DNA from: Adhaeribacter arboris
GTDB taxonomy: Bacteria; Bacteroidota; Bacteroidia; Cytophagales; Hymenobacteraceae
Direction of reading: 5' to 3'
Length of the DNA: 64,000 bases
Assembly: GCF_003023845.1 (NCBI RefSeq)
Contig: NZ_PYFT01000001.1
Coordinates: forward strand, 3,906,001 to 3,970,000
Position numbers and translations under genes: made by a program. A model generated the notes under the pieces. The model was given only the letters and a program-made list of their open reading frames with translations, ran no database searches and was not told the DNA's origin. Of this stretch, positions 16,921-24,562 are shown one piece after another (position 1 is the stretch's first letter; every line of letters begins with the position of its first letter).

Positions 16921-19749
16921 ATGAAAAGTTTCCGAGAGATAGCCACTGCTATTTCGCCGCTATCCCAGGTTTTAGATAAAGCGCCTTATTATTATGCGCA
17001 CTTACCAAAACAAGATGAAAACCGGGCCCCGGAGACCTTAGAACAGCATCTGCAATGTGTATTGCACTATTTTCTAGAATTATGCGAACAGCACCAGTTA
17101 GATGAAGTAGTTAATAATCTGATTCATGATTTGATTCCGGTGCATCTTATTCAAAGCGCCGAAGTTGAAAATTACCTCAAAACTGTTTTTCTGGATGTTA
17201 TCTGGTTTCATGATTTTGGCAAAGTCAATCATTTTTTCCAACAAGAAAAAATGAAGAACTCCTATCCTAACTTCCTGAAAGTAAAGCACACACTAGGTTC
17301 TGACCATGCCCGAATTGGTGCTTACTTGTTTTTAATGTATCATTTCAAACAATCGAGCCGGTTTGAGTTAGAAGTAACTAATTTCCTGGACGCTTTTCTA
17401 ATAGCAAGCTCTTACAGCATTATTAAACATCATGCTGCCACGTTAAGTAACTTGCCCGATTATGACTTTTTTTCTTCTAAACATAAAGTTCTCTCGCAAT
17501 ATCTTATCCTTCTTGATTGGCAAATTACAGCAGATGACTTAGCCTGTTTTCATAATTTGTTAAGCGTGGATAAGCAGGACGTTTTTATGAGATATTATAA
17601 TGAGACTGCTAATCAGACTGCATCATCGTTTCCGTTATTTGCTTTATTAAAATTGAATTTCTCGTTGCTTACGGCTGCCGATTACTACGCAACGGCGCAT
17701 TATATGAATGATTGGCAACAGCCTTTTAATGGCTTTGGCATAGTAAAGCAAGAACTCCGGGAACGTATTATTTATAATGCCGGCACATTACAGCCATACA
17801 ACCAAAACACTTACCGCCGTTTAGAGGAGCTACTGCAAAAAGATGAGCAAACTTTGATTGAACCCACTCCGAATAACCTGAACGAACTCCGGGCCAAAAT
17901 GGCTGCCGAAGTAATTACTACTATCCGGAGCCAAGCGCAGAATAACCTGTTTTATTTAGAAGCGCCTACGGGGGGCGGTAAAACGAACATGTCTATGCTG
18001 GCAGTAGCGGAACTGCTGAAAGCTAACCCAACGTTAAACAAAATATTTTATGTTTTCCCGTTTACTACGCTTATTACCCAAACGTACACAGCCATTGCCG
18101 AAACATTGGGTTTGCAGCCCGACGAATTAACTCAATTACATAGCAAAGCCGGCTGGCAAACTAAAAACACCGCCGAAGATGCTGATGCCGAATACGGGAA
18201 AGACAGGAAAAACTTCATCGATAATCTGTTTGTCAATTACCCAATTACCTTACTATCGCACGTACTCTTTTTTGATGTTATCAAAACCAATAAAAAAGAA
18301 CGCAACTATTTGTTGCACCGGCTGGCTAATGCTGTTGTAGTAATTGACGAATTGCAATCGTATAATCCGGAGCATTGGGATAAATTAGCTTATTTTACTC
18401 AGCAGTATGCCCACGCTTTTAATATAAAGTTTATTTTAATGTCCGCTACGTTGCCCAAATTAGGCGACTTGCAATCTGTGATACCTCAAAAGATAACGTT
18501 TACTCCATTGGTGCAAGATGCCATTCCACGTTTCTTCAAAAACCCCAACTTCGGCAAGCGGGTAAGTTTTAATTTTGATTTGCTGGAAAACCCCGATTTT
18601 AAAACGCCGGAACTTAAAGACAAAGATGGCAGGGAGGCTTATTTAAATTGTTTGTATACTTTCTTAATTGAAAAAACAAAAGAAAGGAAAGCCGCATTTA
18701 CAGACTATCCCGTGCGTACCGTTATTGAGTTTATTTTTAAGAAAACCGCTTCAGAATTTTATAAAATTGCTTCTCAAGAGTTAGGCAAACAGTATGAACA
18801 TATTCTGGTGCTTTCGGGCACTATCCTGGAGCCTCGCCGCAAGCAAATTATCAACTTCTTAAAAAGTAAAAACACAGAAAGTGTTCTTTTAATTACAACT
18901 CAAGTAGTTGAAGCCGGCGTAGATATTGATATGGATTTAGGCTTTAAAGATACCTCGCTATTAGACAGTGAAGAACAGTTAGCCGGGCGCATTAACCGCA
19001 ACGTCACCAAAGAAGATTGCCAGCTTTTTCTGTTTAATCTCGACGATGCTAAAGTGATTTACGGGAAAGACAAACGTTATCAACAGCAAAAACAGGAAAG
19101 TTTCCAGCCACATTTCAAACGCATCTTAGCCGATAAGGCATTTGACGAACTATATAAAAAAGTATACGCCATTATAGATAAAAACAATAGCCAGGAATAC
19201 ATAAAAAATTTTAGAGATTATAAAAGCTATTTGCAGCAACTAAACTTTCCCGAAGCTGATAAAAAATTTAGATTAATCGAAGAAGACAGCATCTCTGTGT
19301 TCGTACCAATACCAGTACCGATAGCAGTAGCAGGAAAGGAGCTGGAAAAACCAGATAAAATATTTACTAATGATGAGCTCAATTTTTTAAAAAGTAAAGA
19401 TATACTTCCGAAAAAGCATTTATTCGGAGAAGAGTATTTAGATTCTATTGATGGTGTTGAAGTTTTTCAGCTTTATCGTGATTTGATAAATGAGCGCAAA
19501 CCCAAAAGCAAAGAGCGGGATTTTATTACCGAAAAGCTAATGGGAAAACGCATGCAAGGCATTATGTCGAAGTATATTTTTTCTATGCTAAATTATAGCA
19601 AAGATTATAAAGATTTACAAACTTATGGTTTGCGGAACAAAGACAAAGACGGAAATGAGTACGGCTACTTTTATTTGGAGAACACAGATGTCTATGACTA
19701 CTTAAGTGGCATAAAAGATGAGGTTGTGATAAATTCTAATTTTATTTAA
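16921..19749 (+). CDS. cas3: CRISPR helicase-nuclease Cas3
   Basis: 942 residues, a single-chain HD plus helicase form. HD nuclease residues: His in EQHLQCV near 44, FHDFGK near 97, His in SDHARIG near 124 and KHHAAT near 163. Helicase: Walker A APTGGGKTN near 348, DELQ box (VVVIDELQSYNPEHWDK) near 475, motif III MSATLP near 508, motif V VVEAGVDIDMD and motif VI QLAGRINRN near 684. All catalytic positions look intact. It nicks and degrades target DNA after Cascade binding. It closes the interference module; a duplicated palindrome pair and a transposase gene follow before cas4. Confidence 0.96.
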   Translation: MKSFREIATAISPLSQVLDKAPYYYAHLPKQDENRAPETLEQHLQCVLHYFLELCEQHQLDEVVNNLIHDLIPVHLIQSAEVENYLKTVFLDVIWFHDFGKVNHFFQQEKMKNSYPNFLKVKHTLGSDHARIGAYLFLMYHFKQSSRFELEVTNFLDAFLIASSYSIIKHHAATLSNLPDYDFFSSKHKVLSQYLILLDWQITADDLACFHNLLSVDKQDVFMRYYNETANQTASSFPLFALLKLNFSLLTAADYYATAHYMNDWQQPFNGFGIVKQELRERIIYNAGTLQPYNQNTYRRLEELLQKDEQTLIEPTPNNLNELRAKMAAEVITTIRSQAQNNLFYLEAPTGGGKTNMSMLAVAELLKANPTLNKIFYVFPFTTLITQTYTAIAETLGLQPDELTQLHSKAGWQTKNTAEDADAEYGKDRKNFIDNLFVNYPITLLSHVLFFDVIKTNKKERNYLLHRLANAVVVIDELQSYNPEHWDKLAYFTQQYAHAFNIKFILMSATLPKLGDLQSVIPQKITFTPLVQDAIPRFFKNPNFGKRVSFNFDLLENPDFKTPELKDKDGREAYLNCLYTFLIEKTKERKAAFTDYPVRTVIEFIFKKTASEFYKIASQELGKQYEHILVLSGTILEPRRKQIINFLKSKNTESVLLITTQVVEAGVDIDMDLGFKDTSLLDSEEQLAGRINRNVTKEDCQLFLFNLDDAKVIYGKDKRYQQQKQESFQPHFKRILADKAFDELYKKVYAIIDKNNSQEYIKNFRDYKSYLQQLNFPEADKKFRLIEEDSISVFVPIPVPIAVAGKELEKPDKIFTNDELNFLKSKDILPKKHLFGEEYLDSIDGVEVFQLYRDLINERKPKSKERDFITEKLMGKRMQGIMSKYIFSMLNYSKDYKDLQTYGLRNKDKDGNEYGYFYLENTDVYDYLSGIKDEVVINSNFI

Positions 19750-19761
19750 TTAGCCACTGCC

Positions 19762-19794
19762 AAACCCGGTAGGTTTTAAAAACCTACCGGGTTT
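19762..19794. repeat. REP-like palindrome, copy 5 (after cas3)
   Basis: 33-base palindrome with perfect 16-base arms around a central A, 12 bases after the cas3 stop. The preceding ten bases AGCCACTGCC (19752-19761) are repeated before copy 6. Confidence 0.93.
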
Positions 19795-19916
19795 TAAGCG
19801 TATTACCCATCCAGTTGCTTTCGAATGGATAATAAATGCATCTAAATTGTTCTAAAGTAGTATTGAAATCACCTTGCATATAAGTTTTTGCAATCAACGG
19901 GAGCAAAGCCACTGCC
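19795..19916 (-). other. Possible coding remnant between REP copies 5 and 6
   Basis: The 122 bases between the two palindromes are open on the minus strand and read protein-like text (LPLIAKTYMQGDFNTTLEQF, then YYPFESNWMGN). The frame runs through the palindrome upstream and has no clean start, so it may be a gene fragment or chance. The protein is not recognised. Confidence 0.25.
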
Positions 19917-19949
19917 AAACCCGGTAGGTCTTGAAAACCTACCGGGTTT
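19917..19949. repeat. REP-like palindrome, copy 6 (before the transposase gene)
   Basis: 33-base palindrome with one T-to-C change in the left arm (AAACCCGGTAGGTCTT). Preceded by AGCCACTGCC (19907-19916), identical to the bases before copy 5, so copies 5 and 6 with flank form a 43-base direct repeat 155 bases apart. Confidence 0.92.
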
Positions 19950-19973
19950 ACTTCGAACCAAAGCATTAAACTA

Positions 19974-20579
19974 ATGGCGAACAAGCGCATTCCATTTGAG
20001 CCGGATAAAATGTACCACGTGTACAACCAGGGGAACGGGGGCGAATCTATCTTTAGGAGTGACGAAAATTATTATTATTTTCTAAAAAAATACGCGCAGT
20101 ACATTTACCCAATAGCCGAAACGTTTGCTTACTGTCTGATGCCAAATCATTTTCACCTGCTTATCCGAATCAGATCGGCAGAAGAACTTTTGAAGCTGGT
20201 TAAAAACCCGGTGGGTTTTGAAAACCTACCGGGTTTTATTTCCCGCCAATTTAGCCACTTTTTTAATGCGTATGCGAAAGCTTTTAACGCGCAGTACCAT
20301 CGAAAAGGCAGCTTATTCCGGGGCGATGTAAACCGAAAATTAGTTTCTCAGGAAAGTTATTATACCAAGTTAATTGCCTATATTCATCTTAACCCGGTAC
20401 GGCATGGTTTCGTGGAACAACCCGCGGACTGGTCACATACTTCTTACCATAGTTTTTTGGTCTCCAAACCAACTTTACTCCAACGGCAAGAGGTTCTGGA
20501 TTGGTTTGGCGGCCAGGAGGTTTACTTAAGCTTTCATCAAAAACCACCGGATAGTAGTATCGCTCATTTAAACCTATAA
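19974..20579 (+). CDS. REP-associated tyrosine transposase (Y1/RAYT, TnpA_REP family)
   Basis: 201 residues. The HUH motif is PNHFHLLI (His59, His61), and the helix with the nucleophilic tyrosine is in SYYTKLIAYIHLNPVRHG (Tyr129/130/137 are candidates), as in IS200-like and RAYT single-strand transposases; RKGSLFRGD and WSHTSYHSF are further family blocks. No flanking IS ends were seen, so it fits the domesticated RAYT class that acts on REP hairpins. Residues 77-88 (KNPVGFENLPGF) are the translation of a REP palindrome lying inside the gene in frame. It is inserted between cas3 and cas4 on the cas strand; cas4 starts eight bases after its stop. Confidence 0.93.
   Translation: MANKRIPFEPDKMYHVYNQGNGGESIFRSDENYYYFLKKYAQYIYPIAETFAYCLMPNHFHLLIRIRSAEELLKLVKNPVGFENLPGFISRQFSHFFNAYAKAFNAQYHRKGSLFRGDVNRKLVSQESYYTKLIAYIHLNPVRHGFVEQPADWSHTSYHSFLVSKPTLLQRQEVLDWFGGQEVYLSFHQKPPDSSIAHLNL
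20204..20236. repeat. REP-like palindrome, copy 7, inside the transposase coding sequence
   Basis: 33-base palindrome (left arm AAACCCGGTGGGTTTT with one change, centre G, right arm canonical). It keeps the frame because 33 is divisible by three and adds a short loop between the HUH motif and the tyrosine helix. Confidence 0.95.
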
Positions 20580-20587
20580 CTCATTCA

Positions 20588-21091
20588 ATGCCTATTACTG
20601 CTACCCACGTAAACTTGTACCACGTTTGCCATCGGGAACTCTGGTTGCACGCCAATGAAGTAAGGATGGAACATACTTCTGACACGGTAAGCGAGGGCAA
20701 ACTCATCCACGAAACCGCTTATCCGCAACGGGCCGAACGTTACCGCGAAATAGTGCTGGACGGTGTAAAAATTGATTTTTACGATCCTAAGGCCAAAGTA
20801 GTACATGAGATTAAAAAGTCGAATAAGGCCGAAGCCGCGCACTTGGCTCAAATAAAGTATTATCTCTACATTCTGGAGCAAAATGGGATAGAAGGAGCTA
20901 CCGGTATCCTGGAATATCCCACGCTCCGAATAACTGAAACGGTAACGCTTACTCCCACCGACCGCTCCGAAATGGTAAAATGGTTAACTAATATAACCGT
21001 TATCTTAAATTCGCTGACTTGTCCCCCGCTTTTGCACGCGCCTATCTGCAAACGCTGCAGTTATTATGATTTTTGTTATGTAGGAGAATAA
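20588..21091 (+). CDS. cas4: CRISPR adaptation exonuclease Cas4
   Basis: 167 residues. Four cysteines for an Fe-S cluster: one in YHVCHRELW near residue 14 and three in ICKRCSYYDFC at the C-terminus. The RecB-type nuclease core is VKIDFYD...VVHEIKKSNK (Asp, then E-x-K) near residues 57-78, followed by the AAHLAQIKYYLYIL QxxxY motif. Cas4 trims prespacers and selects PAM in I-B systems. It begins the adaptation module and starts eight bases after the transposase gene; a degenerate palindrome follows. Confidence 0.95.
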   Translation: MPITATHVNLYHVCHRELWLHANEVRMEHTSDTVSEGKLIHETAYPQRAERYREIVLDGVKIDFYDPKAKVVHEIKKSNKAEAAHLAQIKYYLYILEQNGIEGATGILEYPTLRITETVTLTPTDRSEMVKWLTNITVILNSLTCPPLLHAPICKRCSYYDFCYVGE

Positions 21092-21106
21092 TGAAAGAAA
21101 CGTACG

Positions 21107-21139
21107 AAATCCGGTAAGTTTTAAAAACCTACCGGGTTT
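21107..21139. repeat. REP-like palindrome, copy 8 (between cas4 and cas1)
   Basis: 33-base copy with two changes in the left arm (AAATCCGGTAAGTTTT) and a canonical right arm, located between cas4 and cas1. It ends 14 bases before the cas1 ATG. Confidence 0.88.
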
Positions 21140-21153
21140 AATTAACCTCACTT

Positions 21154-22161
21154 ATGAAGAAAAGCTACTACTTGTTTAATCCCGTCCGCCTGAGCCGCAA
21201 AGATAATACTTTGCAATTTACCCCCTTCGACGAACAAGGCAACGAGGCAGGCCCTTGCCGGTACATTCCCGTCGAAACGGTGTCGGATTTATACGTATTT
21301 GGCAGCTTGGATGCGAATAGCGCCTTGTATAACTTTTTAGGAAAACACGGCATTTCGGCGCATTTTTTTGATTATTACGAGCATTATACCGGCTCTTTCT
21401 TTGCCAAAGAATATTTACTGGCCGGCAAAATGCAGGTGGCCCAAACCCGGCATTATACCCTCCGGAACAAGCGCGTAGCATTAGCCCAAAAGTTTATAGA
21501 AGGCGCCGCTTTTAATATTTTAAAAAACCTGCGTTACTACCATAACCGCGAGAAAGATCTGGCCGCCAGCATCAGCCAAATCGAAAAATACGCCACCCAA
21601 ATTTCAGCTACTACCGAAGTTCCCGAGCTCATGGGCCTGGAAGGAAATATCCGGCAAACGTATTACGCGGCCTTTGATACGATTGTGGCTGGCTTTACGA
21701 TGGAAAACCGCAGCAAACGCCCGCCGAAAAACGAGTTAAACGTGCTGATTTCGTTCGGCAACATGATGTGCTACGCCGCTTGTCTGGATATGATTTACCA
21801 CACGCAGCTAAATCCTACGATTAGTTTTTTGCACGAACCGGGTACCCGGCGCTTCTCGCTGGCCTTGGATTTAGCCGAAATTTTTAAACCTATCTTGGTT
21901 GACCGGACTATTTTCCGGGTGCTGAACAAGCGGGAAGTGCAGCCGTCGGATTTTGCCACCGACTTGAACGGTTGCGTTCTAAAAGAAAGCGGCAAGAAAA
22001 CCTTCGTAAAAGCTTTTGAAGAACGCCTAAAAGAAACGGTAAAACACCGCACCTTAAACAAATCGGTGAGCTACAAACACTTAATTAAATTAGAGTGCTA
22101 TAAACTCAGCAAACACGTAATGGGCATAGAAGAGTACAAACCTTTTAAAATCTGGTGGTAA
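21154..22161 (+). CDS. cas1: CRISPR integrase Cas1
   Basis: 335 residues. Metal-binding residues are visible: Glu in LEGNIRQTYYAAF near 163, His in SFLHEPGTRRFSLALDLAEIFKP near 227 and the acidic residues of DLAE near 239-242. The N-terminal beta domain (KSYYLFNPVRLSRKDNTLQF, DLYVFGSLDAN) is of the I-B type. Cas1 with Cas2 inserts new spacers at the leader end. The 176 bases to cas2 contain an inverted-repeat segment instead of the usual tight join. Confidence 0.97.
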   Translation: MKKSYYLFNPVRLSRKDNTLQFTPFDEQGNEAGPCRYIPVETVSDLYVFGSLDANSALYNFLGKHGISAHFFDYYEHYTGSFFAKEYLLAGKMQVAQTRHYTLRNKRVALAQKFIEGAAFNILKNLRYYHNREKDLAASISQIEKYATQISATTEVPELMGLEGNIRQTYYAAFDTIVAGFTMENRSKRPPKNELNVLISFGNMMCYAACLDMIYHTQLNPTISFLHEPGTRRFSLALDLAEIFKPILVDRTIFRVLNKREVQPSDFATDLNGCVLKESGKKTFVKAFEERLKETVKHRTLNKSVSYKHLIKLECYKLSKHVMGIEEYKPFKIWW

Positions 22162-22180
22162 TTTGTAAATGCGGGAAGGA

Positions 22181-22326
22181 GTGCGTTTTTGCATGAGCGA
22201 AGGAGTAAATATTAGTAAAAAGATGAAACAGGAAACAGATGAAAGAAGAAAAAGAAAGAATTTTGTATTCAAAAATAGCCACCTATTTGTGCTGCTTCCA
22301 ACAAATTCACTCATGCAAAAACGCAC
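22181..22326. repeat. 146-bp segment with 17-bp inverted ends between cas1 and cas2
   Basis: GTGCGTTTTTGCATGAG at 22181-22197 is the exact reverse complement of 22310-22326. The interior is AT-rich and has no gene. The right end stops ten bases before the cas2 ATG. It has the form of a miniature inverted-repeat element or a long-range RNA hairpin; no clear target duplication is visible. Confidence 0.7.
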
Positions 22327-22336
22327 GCATTAAAAA

Positions 22337-22600
22337 ATGTACGTAATATTGGTGTACGATATAGGGGAAATGCGGGTAGCTCGCATGCTCAAACTTTGCC
22401 GCAAGTACCTGAACTGGATTCAGAATTCGGTATTTGAAGGCGAAATTACCGAAGTAAAACTGAAGGAGTTCATGGGCAAAGCTCATACCATTATGGACCT
22501 GGATAACGACAGTATTATTTTGTTTAAAAGCCGGGAGCAACGTTGGCTCGATAAGCAGATTATTGGGGTAGAACGCGGCCCAGTTACTAACTTCTTATGA
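22337..22600 (+). CDS. cas2: CRISPR adaptation protein Cas2
   Basis: 87 residues, normal length. MYVILVYDIGEMRVARMLKLCRKYLNWIQNSVFEGE gives the ferredoxin-fold first strand with the conserved Asp (residue 8) and the R-x-x-K-x-x-x-x-Y-L-x-W-x-Q-x-S-V-F-E-G signature. It is the structural partner of Cas1. The CRISPR leader begins directly after its stop. Confidence 0.97.
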   Translation: MYVILVYDIGEMRVARMLKLCRKYLNWIQNSVFEGEITEVKLKEFMGKAHTIMDLDNDSIILFKSREQRWLDKQIIGVERGPVTNFL

Positions 22601-22816
22601 CAAGCTGGGTCGTCGATCGGTTAATTGCTGGGCGTATAGCTTAACTTTTTTAACTGCTAAAAGTTAATTTTTTGCTTTCTGATTGATAGAAAGGAGGTTG
22701 TCGAAGGGCCGGCTAAATCTTATTACTCCTCATCGACGACTTTTAGCTTGTTTTTACCGTAGTATTTTCTTTGAATTTATTATCTATAGGCCGTTTCTGC
22801 TATTCATTCAGAACGG
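22601..22816 (+). promoter_or_regulatory. CRISPR leader
   Basis: The 216 bases between cas2 and the first repeat are non-coding and AT-rich. They hold three nested inverted repeats: GTCGTCGAT (22609-22617) with ATCGACGAC (22732-22740), with CAAGCT/AGCTTG outside; TTAACTTTT (22641-22649) with AAAAGTTAA (22659-22667); and CTTTCT (22675-22680) with AGAAAG (22688-22693). Leader status follows from cas2 proximity and from the degenerate repeat at the opposite end of the array. No promoter box could be fixed. Confidence 0.75.
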
Positions 22817-24492
22817 CTTTTAATCGCACTATGATAGAATTGAAATTTATTTTGGTGGTTTATTGTGTCTTTCACTCGCCGACTTTTAATCGCACTATGA
22901 TAGAATTGAAATTTTACGATCCGGGTCTTTTTGCCTATCCCCAGGAACTTTTAATCGCACTATGATAGAATTGAAATAATATGAGGGAAATAACAATTAG
23001 AGCTTTAGCGATTCTTTTAATCGCACTATGATAGAATTGAAATACGTGGAAAACATGCTTTACCCAAAGCCTTCGCAGCTTTTAATCGCACTATGATAGA
23101 ATTGAAATCAAGCTTTTTCTATTTCTTGTTCCGTGGCATCATCCTTTTAATCGCACTATGATAGAATTGAAATTACATGTGCAAATCTCCTTGCAGCATA
23201 AAGGCTTTTCTTTTAATCGCACTATGATAGAATTGAAATTTTTCAAAGTGGCTATTATCCGTACTTAGTAATAAAACTTTTAATCGCACTATGATAGAAT
23301 TGAAATAAAAGTCCATTGATGGAACCGCCAGCCGATACAGCTCTTTTAATCGCACTATGATAGAATTGAAATATATGGTTACCCGAAGGTAGATAATTGA
23401 AATCTACAGCTTTTAATCGCACTATGATAGAATTGAAATATATTCTTAATAAATCTATTGTTCAGTCCCGCATACTTTTAATCGCACTATGATAGAATTG
23501 AAATGGAAATACTTGCTATTATGGCTAACTATCCGGAAGCTTTTAATCGCACTATGATAGAATTGAAATGGAAATACTTGCTATTATGGCTAACTATCCG
23601 GAAGCTTTTAATCGCACTATGATAGAATTGAAATTTGTTAAAGGAACAAACATACTTTGACTACTTACTACTTTTAATCGCACTATGATAGAATTGAAAT
23701 AGCACTTATTAGACCACGACACTAGTAAAGCCATTGCTTTTAATCGCACTATGATAGAATTGAAATTATCCATGCGGCCGTGCTTTTCAACCTTAGGCTT
23801 CTCTTTTAATCGCACTATGATAGAATTGAAATTGTACTACGGGGGGCAATTGAAGGTACTTTTTCTTACTTTTAATCGCACTATGATAGAATTGAAATAG
23901 TTTGGTTACCGCTCTTTATCCTTCCACGAACAGAAGCTTTTAATCGCACTATGATAGAATTGAAATTTAAATAACTTTACGCGGCCTGCCCCAGGCTTTT
24001 TTCTTTTAATCGCACTATGATAGAATTGAAATATTACCCGGAGCGCGGCCATTTCTATTACCCGGTCCTTTTAATCGCACTATGATAGAATTGAAATTTC
24101 GAGTAAAAGCCTTCTATTTTGCGGGTTAGGCTACTTTTAATCGCACTATGATAGAATTGAAATAAACATAACCGGTAGAATGCCTAGCGGCTAGTTCTTC
24201 TTTTAATCGCACTATGATAGAATTGAAATATAAATAAAAGGTATTGATTTTTGGTGCTCATTGGCTTTTAATCGCACTATGATAGAATTGAAATGCCCTT
24301 GAATGTGGCCTCCAGCTTGCAGAATATTACCTTTTAATCGCACTATGATAGAATTGAAATAACACATTAAGTAATCGAATAGTTTTTGCATCGGAACTTT
24401 TAATCGCACTATGATAGAATTGAAATTCTTCCCATACAATCCGGATTTCGTAGTCCTCTACACTTTTAATCGCACTATGATAGAATGGAAGG
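22817..24492 (+). CRISPR. Type I-B CRISPR array, 26 repeats and 25 spacers
   Basis: The 30-base repeat begins CTTTTAATCGC and ends GATAGAATTGAAAT; 25 copies are identical and the last (24463-24492) has a changed 3' end (ATGGAAGG), which marks the leader-distal end. Spacers are 35-38 bases (mostly 35-36). The 3' ATTGAAAT fits the 8-base crRNA handle of I-B systems read on the plus strand. Spacers 11 (23505-23539) and 12 (23570-23604) are identical, a tandem unit duplication. The chance peptide FNSIIVRLK that appears in reverse reading is only the repeat. Confidence 0.99.
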
Positions 24493-24562
24493 ATTAAAAG
24501 GGAAGGCATCACTTTTAACCAAGGTATTAATTAAAGGGATGCCTTTCATTTAACCAGACCAA

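Noticed and set aside
19784-20026. Minus-strand frame of 80 codons over palindrome copy 6
   Set aside because: It overlaps the transposase start and reads through a palindrome; only the middle part was kept as a possible remnant.
22601-22816. Bacteroidota-type promoter TTTG/TAnnTTTG in the leader
   Set aside because: A TTTG is present at 22770-22773 but no correctly spaced -7 box was found.
23173-24512. Minus-strand frames repeating FNSIIVRLK
   Set aside because: They are only the CRISPR repeat read in reverse.
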